From contig CM043944.1 of the NCBI GenBank assembly GCA_014529385.2, positions 87,075,884-87,139,883 on the forward strand: DNA of 64,000 nucleotides. The letters run 5' to 3'. The first letter of the stretch is position 1, and each line of letters begins with the position of its first letter. The position numbers and the translations under genes are program-made. This DNA is from Adiantum capillus-veneris. Taxonomy: Eukaryota; Streptophyta; Polypodiopsida; Polypodiales; Pteridaceae. The notes beneath the pieces were generated by a model. The model was not told where the DNA came from and made no database searches. It was given only the letters and a program-made list of their open reading frames with translations. Of this stretch, positions 1 to 11,323 are shown piece after piece.

Positions 1-2493
1 CATCATACTGATAGTTATGTTCTGGCACTTGCATGCCAATTGCATCATCTATATTCCATCTACTTCACGGGACGGCCACAAATATGGCGTGACTGCAATC
101 CCAATGCTGTTGTAGGTGCACTTGCCTACAAGGCTATTCGAGTCGATTGTGGCAGGCTCTGGCCAGAAGGGTGTTGGATTGGCACTTTGCATAAGCCCAA
201 CCCCACTTGGTTGAGCGAGCAGGAATACACCAGTGTTGTTGGTGATATTGAATACGCCGTTGAATACAAGAAAATGCTTCATCGACTTGGCTATGCTCCG
301 CTCACCGCACCCACTAAAGAAGCATTGGATAAGATATGGCATGATCTATACATCCTCAACATAGATCTATCTAGTACTGGGCCGCCGCCACCGCCCCTGC
401 CACCAATACTACCTATCTCCCCTTTAGATAAGTATGCTGTGGTCTCCTATGTGCAATGCGCCGACCGGACAAAGCCTCCGGCTACCTGGACTGCTGAGGT
501 AGATTCAGTCCTTACTGCTCTAGTTCAGTCGGGGATTATCACCGAAAAGGTTTTGTGGTTTGACAAGCTTGCCTCCAGACAATACAAAGACAGCCAACTA
601 TGGTGGGGGGCGTCCGCCACCATGCAGTTTCTCTTCAATCCGGTTATTGTCATCCTCCCTCGAATGTCCGAGCATTCCTCATTCGCTCCAAGTGTCGGCT
701 CTAGTATCTGGGGTGCAGATGAGGCTGTCGATGCAATGTATAAATGTTTCCTGGCTCATGCCCACAACTGCAAAGAGTGTCAGTCATCATTTGCTTTAAA
801 ATGGGCATTGCAACAAGACCATGTAATTCCTGCCGCTTCTCTACGAACATGGCCCCGTGTCGAGCATGCACTGGGAGCCTCTGGCCTTGGGCTTTTCACT
901 TCAGAGACAACCTACTCAGCTCTTGTCGCATGCTTGACATGTGCTTTTGCAATGTTTGGTGCAATCCTTAAGAATTATCGGGCCCTTTACCATGCGCTTA
1001 AGGCTGATGCAACTCCACTGCCTTCAACTTATGTTAGAGAAGATGGCTCCATTCTTGTTGCAGGCTGGGTGATTGTGTCATGCTCACGTTGGCATTATAG
1101 CTTTGACGAGCTAGTCAATATGGATATGGAACCCTTGAAGGAGATGGCATCATGCCTGATGGAGCTACATCACCTCTTTTGTCAATTACAGAGTCCGAGG
1201 CTTGTAACGTTAGGAAGGACATCCCAGAATGGAATCAATATGCTGGTATATGAGGGGAGTCGGCTACCGGAATTGCCAGGCCTGTTTTATCTCAAAGATG
1301 AGGAGGACGTCGATGTGCCAACACTAGCCCGGTTCAACACAAACAATACATACAGGCTCTTTTTGTCCCATAGAGATGAACCTGAGGATGTAGTTGTCGC
1401 ATTGCACCATCACTGGGCATTGGCAGAGATCCAGAAGAATCAGCCACAAGAGGATATCATAACAACTTCCTTTGTTGCGGCACGGCATAGAGCTCTATCA
1501 ACTTTGGTTTACACAAAGGCAGCACAGGCCCCTTGCTATGCATGGGATGACAAGCTGGTGGCAGCAATCTTGCTCTCGCTCCCAAATCTGTTCGCGGAGG
1601 CGGTGACATATTGGAACAAGGGGTCAGAGTGGCTGACACATTTAAGCTCTGAGGTCTTGTTGGAAGTAGGGATCACAGATCAAAATATAATTGAGTGGGA
1701 ACCCAATGCGCTCATCGTGGCATTAGCGATGTTGAAAGACGATTACAATCTGCATCGCTTAGTTCCTCGACCATCAACTGGAATTCACAAAGCCATGGAC
1801 AGGCCTGTCAAAGTTCAATCTCTTGAAGGTGATGGCTGTCACTTCAAGAGCTTTGCTGCATTTTTTCTTGGGCAACTACCGCACACGTCTCTTGACGCTT
1901 TATGCTTCCGCAATGCAGAAAACATGAAGGTGAAAGAGTGGGTGTACAAAATGTTGCAAGATGGGGCACTCTGCAACATCAATGTAGTTGTCTTAAGAAG
2001 TTTGCTGCCTGCAGGCGAAAGTAAAGATAAGCTACATTGTTGGCATTGCCGGAATCGCAGAGGGGAAAATCGCAACAATGCGGGTGTAGTCATTGACTTT
2101 GCGGCATTGCAACAATTTGTAGATGACATACTCAGTAATGATCAATCTGAGCCTTGTGCGATGTGGGGTTTGGGAAGCTTTGACCCCCTCAATCTCGGGG
2201 ATCTCTGTGACGAGGACTCCTTCTTTGGAGAGCGGCCAGATACAGTTGCAGTGCTTCTTAAGCGTCGGCAATCAACTGACGATTCTGCTGGTTCAACCAG
2301 CTTCCTGCATGCTTATGCCTTGGCTAACTTTTGTATTTTGGGGTCCAGGCATACACACAAATGCAATGATTGTCATGCCATCATCATCTTGGAAAAAGAT
2401 CATGGTAAGCCCATGGCCATGTGGACCATAATCCCCTTACTTGGTTACAAACTACCCCATGAGTTCATTCCAGGGTTTGCAGAGATCAGATGA
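1..2493 (+). CDS. Large unrecognised protein, 5' end outside window
   Basis: The frame is open from base 1 to a TGA at 2491-2493, about 830 codons without a stop, so the true start lies upstream or at an internal ATG (the first in-frame ATG falls about 80 codons in). I do not recognise the family. Visible features: a proline run (PPPPPLPP) near residue 117, scattered Cys pairs (HNCKECQ near residue 245, CWHCRNRRGE near residue 660, HKCNDCH near residue 775) that could bind metal, and no obvious signal peptide or membrane segment. No reverse transcriptase, integrase or transposase signature was seen. Such a long intron-free frame amid decayed repeats suggests a recent or conserved coding sequence, possibly an exon of a host gene or a transposon-encoded protein. 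Function unknown. Confidence 0.6.
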   Translation, partial: HHTDSYVLALACQLHHLYSIYFTGRPQIWRDCNPNAVVGALAYKAIRVDCGRLWPEGCWIGTLHKPNPTWLSEQEYTSVVGDIEYAVEYKKMLHRLGYAPLTAPTKEALDKIWHDLYILNIDLSSTGPPPPPLPPILPISPLDKYAVVSYVQCADRTKPPATWTAEVDSVLTALVQSGIITEKVLWFDKLASRQYKDSQLWWGASATMQFLFNPVIVILPRMSEHSSFAPSVGSSIWGADEAVDAMYKCFLAHAHNCKECQSSFALKWALQQDHVIPAASLRTWPRVEHALGASGLGLFTSETTYSALVACLTCAFAMFGAILKNYRALYHALKADATPLPSTYVREDGSILVAGWVIVSCSRWHYSFDELVNMDMEPLKEMASCLMELHHLFCQLQSPRLVTLGRTSQNGINMLVYEGSRLPELPGLFYLKDEEDVDVPTLARFNTNNTYRLFLSHRDEPEDVVVALHHHWALAEIQKNQPQEDIITTSFVAARHRALSTLVYTKAAQAPCYAWDDKLVAAILLSLPNLFAEAVTYWNKGSEWLTHLSSEVLLEVGITDQNIIEWEPNALIVALAMLKDDYNLHRLVPRPSTGIHKAMDRPVKVQSLEGDGCHFKSFAAFFLGQLPHTSLDALCFRNAENMKVKEWVYKMLQDGALCNINVVVLRSLLPAGESKDKLHCWHCRNRRGENRNNAGVVIDFAALQQFVDDILSNDQSEPCAMWGLGSFDPLNLGDLCDEDSFFGERPDTVAVLLKRRQSTDDSAGSTSFLHAYALANFCILGSRHTHKCNDCHAIIILEKDHGKPMAMWTIIPLLGYKLPHEFIPGFAEIR

Positions 2494-3635
2494 TGGGACA
2501 TGTTGAGTCCGCCTCGTCTTATCATTGTATGTCCCTGTACTTCTGGTTTTAAGGCTTTAGCCTCCAATGGTCTCTCATATATTGGTGCATGCTTGTTGAG
2601 TATGATGTGGGTTGCCACTTGTGTGCATAAAATGTCCCATTTTACCACCTTTACATGACCATTTTTTGCTTTCCTCCCTTATAAAACCCCTGTCCCTTAC
2701 ACTTGCATACGATCTAAGGGCAACCCTCGGTGAATTCCTTGGGTTTGACCTTGTACTTATTGAAACTACAAACATGCTGTCCATCCTGCTTAAATGCATC
2801 CGCACATCATTAGGCGCTCGCCATCCATTGTTCCTTACGTCGCTTACATCTGAACACTTCTGCAGTCATTTTGTTGTACTCTCTCAGTCATTTCCATCCT
2901 TAAAGGAAGTTGCATATGTTCTGAGTAGGAGTCTGCTCTCATCTGTCCTTTCTCTGAGTCTTCCCTGCATTTAGCCCTCTGCATTTCCTTATACCTTCAC
3001 TGACAGGCAATGTGTGCTTTCCCATCCACATCGATTACACAAAAGCAGAGACATTCGCTCATCATGGGATTCCCGATTCTGAGGACTCGCTCTAGCCTCT
3101 GTGGATGGACCATCTTCCTCCTGCGTATGTTGTTCTCTGTGCCCTCCTCCGCAGGTCCGCAGGACGTAGGGCCTCGCTTTGCTCTACAATTGGTTAAACT
3201 TGGTTTCCCTCAGCACCAAAGACCACGGGCCCAAGCCATTGGATCGAGGAGTGATGTTGTCAGAATTTACTTTTTTTGGCCGAGTTACCATATAAGGGTA
3301 TGTTTTCGTCGAGAAGCATAAGAAAGGGAGATCGAAGAAGCAAGTTAAAGAGCGAGTTTGGAAGCAAGAGTTGAAGGGTGAACTCCCAAGATCGCTCAAG
3401 CATTGTGTCTCATCAAGGTTTATATTACAATCTTGAAGCCAAAAGCTCTCCCATGTATTTAATTCTTGAAGCAATACAAGTGCAAGGTGTAATTTATTTG
3501 TATTATCTACTCAAATTTGTTCCTATACCATGCTTTTTCTCGGGGAAGAGGCCCAAAGCCTTTCTTGTAGCATACCCCTTCGTCAAGACTCTCCTTGACA
3601 GTCTTTGTTGAGTCTGACGCAAAGTTGAAATGACT
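2494..3635. other. Gap with no recognisable gene
   Basis: Only short frames occur here, with no family signature. The stretch links the long open frame to the gag relic that follows. I see no LTR boundary, tRNA or inverted repeat in it. Confidence 0.5.
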
Positions 3636-4224
3636 ACAAAAGATGAAAGAGCCAATAAATCAAACAATTCAGCAATTTGCTACTTTTTTACAAGCTCATC
3701 AAGCAAACCAATAGCAAATTAATCTCAAATAGCACATTCACAGCAGATGGTTATTGACAAAGTGAACTAGCTCAAAGGTAGATTGTAGGATGTGATTGAC
3801 AACTTTGCATATATTTTTGTTTTGTACTTGAACTTTGGACTCAGATTGTAGGCATTCACAACAACCAGGTGGAGTATGGTAGGATTTAAAAAGGCTTTAA
3901 AAGAGGAGTTTAAAGATTAAATTACCGAGCAAATTTTTAAAAAGTGGATCCAACACTGCAATAAGGGGATGATGGCTCTAGAGTTACTATGAGATTTTCA
4001 AAACCTGTTTGAGGCAATCTTTAAAGCCAGAAAAGGTGGAGTTATTTGTGGAGTGTGTTAATCCACGACCACAACAAAGTGTAATGGAACTTGTGAAAGA
4101 CCCAAAAGGGGAATTAGGATTGATTGTTAATTGGGGAGATATTAAAGAAACTGCCACTTTGATTGAAAAAGACAAAAATGAGCCAATAGATTGAATGTAC
4201 CTAATATCATAACTGCAAAAGAAG
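3636..4224 (+). pseudogene. Element G: gag relic, N-terminal part
   Basis: Translating the three frames piecewise gives a gag-like path broken by stops and shifts: a start-like MTTKDE near 3632, KKALKEEFKD at 3888-3917, then a stretch with LKPEKVELFVECVNPRPQQS followed by a GLIVNWGDIKETA segment (4009-4194). These look like the capsid region of plant gypsy-type gag proteins, recognised only from memory of the family. The reading resumes at 25098 beyond the RE1 insertion, as shown by the shared AGAAG duplication at 4220-4224 and 25098-25102. No LTR of G was found in the window. Non-functional. Confidence 0.5.
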
Positions 4225-4416
4225 TGTTGGGGTAAAGCCCCATGTGGCCGGTTAGGCCAGGTGCCCACCCACTATACTTATTCATTATGTACATAATAGA
4301 ATAAGGGGGCTCACATGTAGAGTGTGAGTTTTAGCCCCTGTAAACACAAGGCCTCCTCTTCTCCTCTCTTCTCCATCGATGCACACACTCACACAGGCTC
4401 CCGCTCGCGCACTTCA
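4225..4416 (+). repeat. RE1 5' LTR
   Basis: 192 bp, TG...CA ends, matched by 24906-25097 with a handful of substitutions. Preceded by AGAAG (4220-4224), the target duplication. The length is short for a copia LTR. Confidence 0.88.
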
Positions 4417-4433
4417 ACTAGTATCAAAGCACA
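4417..4433 (+). other. RE1 primer binding site
   Basis: TAGTATCAAAGC at 4419-4430 matches the plant initiator tRNA-Met site TGGTATCAGAGC at 10 of 12 bases, two bases past the LTR end, the normal copia spacing. Confidence 0.75.
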
Positions 4434-5969
4434 GGAATTGGGAGCACCATTGGAGCTCAGCGGGGAAGCAAGCAGAGAAGCAGCAAAAACGGCAGCACGT
4501 TTTTGCAGATCTGTTTTGGCCTACCAAAATGTCTTCATTCAAGCCAATTCCCTCGATTCTTGACCGCTTTTTTGTCCTCTTCAACTTTGCAGAAGAAAGT
4601 TTTCTCAAAATCTTCACCAATTTTGAGATACGTCACTCAGACTGCCTATACGTCTAGGGTACATAAGTGCAGATTTTTACAGATCTGTTTCGACCTATAA
4701 AAGCGGCACATTTCAGGTCCATTCTCGCGAAGCCCAACCGTTTTCGCATGGTCTACAACTTTACAGAAGGAAGTTTTTGCAAATTCTGAAGGGTTCGGAA
4801 GATATGGGCTGACAGGCTGCAGGGTATTCGAAAAGTTGAAGATTATGTATGCATATTGTGGTGATTTGCTACATTCGGAGAGCTCGGATTGAGCTTTCTC
4901 ATTCTCTTGTTTTGCACATTGATGATTTTATCTCAGTGAGAGATTGTGAGTTGATATTTTCAACACATTTATGCGCATACGTTGAGAACGCTTTGTGGCT
5001 GTATGCATTCTTGTGGAGTCTCATGTTCGAGAGTGGCTTCATCATAGGTTATGAGCATTGACTTATGCGATTGAGCAGATTTCGAAAAGTGTGGTGCATG
5101 GATTTGCAAGGAGTTTTGCAAGCATTTCTGGCATGATTGTGAGCTGAATTTTTAGTTGATTTGGATGCTCTTTGATACACATTTGGTACATGCTTGATGC
5201 TCATTTATATTGCCATGTGGATGCACATGATGTGCGCTTTTCGGTGGATGGTATTCTTTGCCTTGCAATGGCATATGTGGGATGATTTTCAGCTGTTTTG
5301 AGCATTAATTTATGCCATATTTTGGTTGGTTTGCATCCCAGTTTATGCTAGTATATGCCTCGCTTGTAGAGTGCGTGCGGTTGATGCACTTTGTGCTTCG
5401 GATTACAGGATTTTTTTCCAAGTTTAAAGAGTTGAGACTTCGGGGAAGCTCATGTATGCTTGAGTGTGGATTTTGCGCATGATTTGCTCATGGTTTTGAG
5501 CATGTTTATGGCATGTATAGTTATTATGGTTAGATAGCCAAATATTGTCAAAACTCTGTCGGATTTTTCTTGCGAATTTATTTGTTTATGTGCATGGTTT
5601 GCAATCGTGTTTTGATTGCATTTGGCACTCAGTGGTTGCTTTGCCATAGTGTTTTGGCATCGCATTGTGAGAGTGTTTGCTCACGAGATTATGTCATTTG
5701 ACATACATGTGGTAATCTCTTCAGGAGGGAGATTGTTGATGCTAGTTTCATCGATTCTCACATAGTGCTCTTGGATTAGAGCGGGTGTTTTGGCATCATT
5801 TGAGCAGTTTTTCTCACTTATTCATTACATTGATCGCCATATTTGTTGATAATTCTCTTAGACAGCTTATGTCAGCTTGTATTTTGATAGTACTTGGTGT
5901 ATGAGTTAGCCAGGCTTTGGCTATTGTCAGTTGATCGATTTGTGCTTGGTCTTATCACAAGTTATCGCC
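4434..5969. other. RE1 untranslated leader
   Basis: About 1.5 kb between the primer site and gag with no coding signature. A GCAGATCTGTTT-like phrase occurs twice (about 4504 and 4678), the second followed by CTATAAAAG near 4694, which is TATA-like. The leader is unusually long for an element with 192-bp LTRs. Confidence 0.45.
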
Positions 5970-6580
5970 ATGGATTTGGCATGTACGTCATTGTCAAGAT
6001 TTGTGCTTTTCCATACAAAGTTTGATGGTTCAAACTTTGAGCATTGGAAAGCAGGTATGCATGTTGCATTGACTCAGTTGGGCCAAGTGTTGCCACTACA
6101 GGGCATGGATGCTAGGCCGGAGTCTATGACTAACGATGAGTGGGAGGACTTGGATGAGATTGCGCGTTCGACGATCATGTTACACCTTGGTGAGTCTGTC
6201 TATTGCATTGGTTTGGATGCATGTAGAGAGTTATGGCAAAGATTGTGCAATGCTTTTGGCACAAATGAGTCTAGAGAGATTCCTACATTCAAAGGACGAT
6301 CTTGCAGACATAGAGATGTTTTGTGTTGGCATTGTGGTCATACAGGGCATGTACGTAGGTGTTGTTTTGGCGGATGAGACAGCGCAGGAGACAGCACAAG
6401 AGGGATGCTATCACTTTGGATGATGTGGGAGTAGATGTAGCGTATGTGGCTACGCATGATAGAGATATCGCCTTTGCTTCCATGTTTACTCTTGACTTTC
6501 TTATGTCGGTTTTTGACGACACATTACCTTCGCATTGGATACTAGATGTGAGTGCTAGATTTCATGTCACACCGAGTCAT
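5970..6580 (+). pseudogene. RE1 gag with zinc knuckle and start of protease
   Basis: ATG at 5970 opens a copia-type gag: the F-DGSNFEHWKAGM motif near residue 17 is typical of the UBN2/gag N-terminus. A short spacer leads to a CCHC knuckle CWHCGHTGHVRRC (about 6323-6361). The gag between them is much shorter than usual, indicating an internal deletion. After a frameshift the next frame reads HWILDVSARFHVTPSH up to 6580. This is the copia protease start, where functional copies have D-S-G; here DSGAS reads DVSAR, so the catalytic motif is lost. Element T interrupts the gene at 6581 and protease resumes at 23865 with EWFSTY. Confidence 0.72.
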
Positions 6581-6619
6581 TTAGGAAAAGTTTGGACTCA
6601 AAAATGGGCCTTGTAAGAA
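6581..6619 (+). repeat. T left terminal inverted repeat
   Basis: Starts TTAGGAAAAG and pairs with 23826-23864 in reverse. Mismatches cluster in a run of four A/T positions in the middle. Confidence 0.68.
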
Positions 6620-6636
6620 TTATTCATGTGGCATAG

Positions 6637-6918
6637 CTTTCAAAAAGTGGGGATCGGTAAATTTTTTGCAAATAAGATCCAAATTTGTCGGAGGTTGGAT
6701 ATTTAGAATCTACTCTTCAAATGCTATCTATTGATATATAGCATGCATGTATCGGACATTGCCTTCATGTAGATATAGAAAAAGGTGATTTTAGATTACC
6801 GTAACGGTAACAAAACCTGGCTGATTGAAAAAAAATGGCATAACTTTCATAGAAGTCATCCAAACTTTTCGGACCTTGGCTCTTTAGAATCCATTTTTCA
6901 AGAACTTTCCAATGATAG
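6637..6918 (+). repeat. Direct sub-repeats inside T
   Basis: 6637-6735 and 6834-6918 share a pattern: GGCATA-CTTTCA, ATCCAAA-TT-TCGGA, TTTAGAATC, TTCAA, then TGAT, in the same order and spacing with substitutions. Two diverged copies of an ~85-bp unit. Confidence 0.5.
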
Positions 6919-7261
6919 GTCATATCATGGGGTTCTAAGCAATATTTAAAGGGGTCTATCGGGTTGCTTTCTTTTGTACAACTTTGATGATGTGGCATGT
7001 CATAAAATCTAATATCTAATATCTAACCAACCCAAATGATTTTCTCATATTAAATTGATCACTTAATGTGGGAGAATAAAGAGGAACAAGTGTTAAGATA
7101 TAGACATGTGCTTATAGATCTATCTCAACACGGGGCCAATGGTAAAGGGGCCCAAATGAGAGATGGTCTATCAAAGAGCAAGGCTAAAAAATGGAGCATA
7201 AGACCTTAGGGTTAGCTTCATTGAAGACCTCCAATAATGTGTGTAAAAGGCCTTTGACCTT

Positions 7262-7413
7262 AGGTAAGCTAGGGCTGAGCTTGAGGCGCTGAGCTTGAGG
7301 CGCGGGAACCCGACCTAGCTCGAGGTGCTTATCATGCTTGTCATGCTTGATGACTAAGGTGCTTGAGGTGCTTGATGATTAAGGTGCTTGAGGTGCTTGA
7401 CATGCTTGAGATG
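7262..7413 (+). repeat. Minisatellite in A LTR (U3)
   Basis: Imperfect tandem units built on GCTTGAGGT/GCTTGATGA, about 9 to 20 bases each. The matching block in the 3' LTR (about 22467-22630) has a different number and order of units, and C-family LTRs carry a variant (AAGGTGCTTGAGGTGCTT). Such U3 repeats often act as promoter or enhancer modules; that role is inferred here. Confidence 0.65.
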
Positions 7414-8422
7414 CTAAGGTTGCACTTGAGTTGAGAACCCAGTCCAAGCTTAAAGTGCTTATGAGTCAAGCATGTGGTAGGAACTGGGCCTATGCATGCG
7501 GGGCTTGAGGTGTCAAAAAGTAAAAGATTCAATCCCTACAAGGAGGGGGCGAGCCCTACATGAGGGGGGATGAGAGAGAACACCCACACACTCACACAAG
7601 GCATGCATGGTACAAATAAAGCAAAAAGGGACACTTGTCAAGTTCCTCCTCATGTTGCCCTCATGGTGTGCCTGAAGCCTATTGGTTGGACACCCAAGGG
7701 GTCCAATAATATTTTAGGATATTTAATTAAATGATTTAGTATTTATCTAGCCCTCTCTCTCAAAGGGGAAAGGGGGACACTTGTCTCAAGGCTACCCTTG
7801 CTGCTTGTAATGCCTCCTGCTTGTGATTGGCTAGGCCTAGAGGGGTCCAATGAGCTTCGAGCATGAGCTACAAGGGGGGGTCGACCAAAGCAAGCTAGGG
7901 GGTTGCTTAGGGGGTATACTCACCCACACACACTCACAAACACTCTCATTGTGTGCTATGCAAAGTGCAAGAGCTCCCTCTCCTTCTCCAAGCAAGTAGA
8001 GGTTGAGAGCATACACCAACACTCTTGGATATGGAGTGCAAATCCAACCAAGAGCCATGCTTCAATGCTTAAGCTTGCCATCTCCTTCTTCTTCATTACT
8101 ATGCTATTATGTATGCTAGCAACAAGAGTTATGATAAGTGCGGAACTAATTCTTTCTCCTACGAAATGTTTCTTCTTTCTCTTCCCTACCCTCATTCCCT
8201 GCTAGCTCTCTCCACCTTCGAAGGTGTTTGAGGTCTTGGGACTGAGGCTTGGGATAGTTAAAGATTTCTTCAAGTTTATGTTATGGTTGTGATGCATGAA
8301 GCTTTCCATCTTCATTGCATCACCTAGGCCACAAGGAACACAAAGATTGTATTGTAACAAGTCTCTCTTAATGGGAGAAATCATAATACAAATGCCTATT
8401 GGAGGGGGGACCGGTGGAGGGG

Positions 8423-8448
8423 GGACCGGCTCCACATAAATCCAGTCC
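8423..8448 (+). promoter_or_regulatory. Conserved LTR stem-loop (GGACCGG...CCGGTCC type)
   Basis: GGACCGGCT and ATCCAGTCC arms around an 8-base loop. Equivalent positions: 10684-10709 and 17285-17310 (B), 23611-23636 (A 3' LTR), 54760-54785 and 61865-61890 (C). It may lie in the transcribed R/U5 part, but its role is unknown. Confidence 0.5.
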
Positions 8449-8633
8449 TCAATTGTTGTCATGTTCTCTAAATTCTCTCTCTTGCAAAAGTATTGTTCAT
8501 GCCAAGTTAACTAATTGCTATGATTATGTTGCTATCTTCAATTATGTTCACCCGCTATGCTCACAAAGTCATTTCTCAAAAGTACTCTCATTAATTTCGC
8601 TACTCTCAAATTAAATAGGCCAATTTCATTACA

Positions 8634-8646
8634 TTGGTATCAGAGC
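8634..8646 (+). other. A primer binding site
   Basis: TGGTATCAGAGC at 8635-8646, a perfect 12-base match to the plant initiator tRNA-Met site, one base after the LTR. Confidence 0.92.
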
Positions 8647-9046
8647 ATTTGGTTTCTCTTTTCTTGCTTAATAAGAGAGGTCCTTAATTAGCCTATAAAT
8701 GGTTGATGTTGTTAATTATATTAGGGTAAGTGGAACTCGAATCTATTATCGGTTTTGTTGAGCCCACTATGTGGGGGATGGTGCACACCTCGGGAGCTTT
8801 GGACTTAATAATGGAGTCTTTTTAGACTTGCCTACGCTTTACCATTATTGAGCCATAAGAAGTCCGAAAGGAGCTAGCCCTTGGCAACTCTGCTATGTTA
8901 GACCTACTCCTCTACTCTCTATAATTAGCCACTTCGAGTCGTGGGTGTAGATACTTAAGAGCCAATTTTCAAAGGCTAAGAGGAGTGGCAACTAAGGTTT
9001 TGAATTGCTAAAGCATACACTAAGTACATACTTAAATTTTGTTAAC
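8647..9046. other. A leader
   Basis: About 400 bases between the primer site and the gag ATG at 9047, with no coding signature. The same layout (about 400 bases) is seen in B and C. Confidence 0.6.
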
Positions 9047-9295
9047 ATGGCTGACAATAATCAAGAGAGTAGAATGAACATTGATAGCTTTGATTTTGCA
9101 CATGAAGGTGCCAATGATGATGCTCCCATGTTTGTGAATTATCTCGTCACTAGGTTGCAGCAAGCTATGGGCAACCCTCCTTTGCAAGTCGAAGTTACTC
9201 AAAAACTTCGTGCTTATGGAATTTCTCTTCCTCTCCAAGAGGAAAGAGAGCTTAGGAGGCCTCTTGAAGAGACCCCCAAAAGAAGACTCTCTCCC
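9047..9295 (+). pseudogene. A gag, N-terminal part
   Basis: ATG at 9047 starts MADNNQESRMNIDSFDF, closely related to B gag (MADNSKESEINVDNFDF) and C. The reading stops being gag at 9295, where B is inserted after the CTCCC duplication. It resumes in frame at 17513 (P-I-R-D-E-E), matching the undisturbed order in C. Confidence 0.85.
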
Positions 9296-10133
9296 TGTCA
9301 TAATAATCAATATCTAATTCTCCTAAATGATTTTCTCATATTAAATTGATCATTTAATGTGGGGAAGGCCAGGGGAGAAAAAGCTAGAATATTGGTTAAG
9401 CTAGCAGACCGGCCACAGTAGGGATCCAAAGGAGGGAAAATAGGGATCCAAAGGGGAGGCCATCTGCAAAAGAGCCATGTGCAACAATGGGCTAAAAAGA
9501 CCCTAAGGTTCAGCCCATTAAGACTTCCAAAATGCTAAGGTTCCAAAATTCAAAGGTTGTGTCCAAAGGTCAACCCTAGGGAAAATTGGATGCTTTGTGT
9601 GTGCCCTAAAAGTCTTTGCACATCCCTACATGGGAGGGGGCGAGCCCTAAAGGTAGGGGATGAGAGAGAAAGCCACACACACACACACACAGGCTCCCTT
9701 TACACAAAGGGAATGAGGGACGCATGTCAGCTCCCTAGGCCAGATGCCCACAAGGTGTGCCCAATTTCTATTGGATGACCCTTGAAGTGGACCAATGAGA
9801 ATTAAGCTAGAGTAAATCTAGTTTAATTAATTTAAAAACATTTAATAAAAGAAACCAATGAGAATTAAGTCTCCTAGAAGACTATTGGGCAGTCTCCCAA
9901 GGGGTCCAATGAGCATTCAGGAGCCCCATGGCTTGCTTGATTCCTATTGGCTAGGAGGCAAAGGGGTCCAATGAGAGTTTAGTTTAATTATTTAATTACC
10001 TAAAGCTCTCACAAAAGGGGAAAGGGGGACACATGTCAGAAGGCTATCACTTATGCTGCTTAATTGTAATTGGCTTGACTTGGGGAGGGCCAATGAGGCT
10101 TCAGCAAGAGCAATTAGCAAGGGGGCTCGCCCA

Positions 10134-10170
<37 letters not shown>

Positions 10171-10906
10171 TTTTGCAAGGCATTATCACACACACACACA
10201 CTCACACAAGCTCATGTGTGAAGAAAGAGAAGACTATCTCTTCCCAAGCTTTAATGGAGAACTCATCACCTACTCCAAGCTTGTGAGATAGAAGCCTACA
10301 TCAACACTCTCTTGGCATGTGGATGCAAATCCAACCAAGAGCCAAGCTTCAATGCATGCTCATCTCCTCTACCAAGCTAATTACTAAGCTAAGCTATGCT
10401 ACATATGAGTGATTATGTGAGGAGATGTACATCTTTCTCGTAAGATACTCCTTCTTCCTCTCAATCTACTCTCATACCCTGCTAGCTCTCACCATCTTCG
10501 AAGGTGTGTGAGGTCTTGGGTCTGAGAACGGGGATAATTCAAGTTGTGTTTGTTAAGTGTTTTGCTTAGTGCATGAAGTTTCCATCTTCATCGCACTAGC
10601 TAGTCTTGAAGGAACACAAAGAATTGTATTGTACAATGTCTCTCTTGATGGGAGAAACCATAATACAAAGCCTTTTGGAGGGGGGACCGGCTCCATGAAA
10701 ATCCGGTCCTCAACTGTTGTCAATAGCTTAATTTCTCTCTCTTTTGAAAGTATTGTCGATGCTATCTAACTAGGTGTTATGCTTTTTGTTGCTCTCTCCA
10801 CCCAAGCACTCTTGTAATTCTCATTAGGAATCTATTCTAATGAAATGCCCACTATGTTCATGCTAATTTCCGCTACACATAAGTTAATAGGCCATTAAAT
10901 GTTACA
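9296..10906 (+). repeat. B 5' LTR
   Basis: 1611 bp, starts TGTCATAATA and ends GTTACA. Contains a CA run near 9675, a GA run with adjoining G run near 10135-10165 and a second CA run near 10188. It shares end sequences, CACA runs and the GGACCGG stem-loop (10684-10709) with A and C but is otherwise a distinct subfamily. Confidence 0.93.
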
Positions 10907-10919
10907 TTGGTATCAGAGC
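10907..10919 (+). other. B primer binding site
   Basis: TGGTATCAGAGC at 10908-10919, a 12 of 12 match to the initiator tRNA-Met site. Confidence 0.93.
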
Positions 10920-11323
10920 TCAAGGTTTCTCTTTTCTTGCTCAAGAAGGGAGGTCCTCAAGCTAGCTACAAATGGTTGGTATTATTAATTTCATGTGAGT
11001 AAGTAGAATAGGGATTTTTCAACCTTGCAGTGCGCCTGCCTTCGTGCACTTAATGGGGCATCACCGTCGAGAGCTATGGTCTTAATAGTGGAGTCCTACG
11101 GGGCTTGCCTACGGCTTAACCACTATTGAGCTATTAGAAACTTGACAGGAGCCGGTGATGTTTTGGTGTCGAAATACCCTCTCTTCTATTCTTTGCAATT
11201 AATGGTATTCGAGCCGCGGGTACAGTAGCTTGAGTGCTTTTTCTAAAGGGGTAAAGAGGAGTAGCAACTAGGGCTTGAAGTGCCAAAGTACACCTAAAAA
11301 GTTTACACCTAAAAGTTGTTAGA
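10920..11323. other. B leader
   Basis: About 400 bases from primer site to gag ATG. Parts align with the A and C leaders, for example a CTTAATAGTGGAGTC-like phrase near 11070. Confidence 0.6.

Larger units (their letters stand above)
6998..8633 (+). repeat. A 5' LTR
   Basis: 1636 bp, TG...CA. Contains a TGCTTGAGG-type minisatellite (about 7262-7413), CACACTCACACA runs and a GGACCGG stem-loop near the 3' end. Compared with the 3' LTR it has a duplicated GGAGGGGGGACCGG block at 8400-8429 and differs in minisatellite copy number. Confidence 0.9.

Noticed and set aside
6575-6585. A definite 3-bp or 5-bp target duplication for element T
   Set aside because: CAT occurs on both sides but two extra bases break symmetry, and GTCAT/TGCAT differ at two positions; left undecided.
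7262-7413. CRISPR-like array of short repeats
   Set aside because: Units are directly adjacent and imperfect without unique spacers, and sit in an LTR of a plant element.
9557-9778. Identical small frames in both B LTRs (also 16156-16377, 10033-10221, 10557-10769)
   Set aside because: Duplicated because the LTRs are duplicated; no motif, and they lie in promoter/leader sequence.
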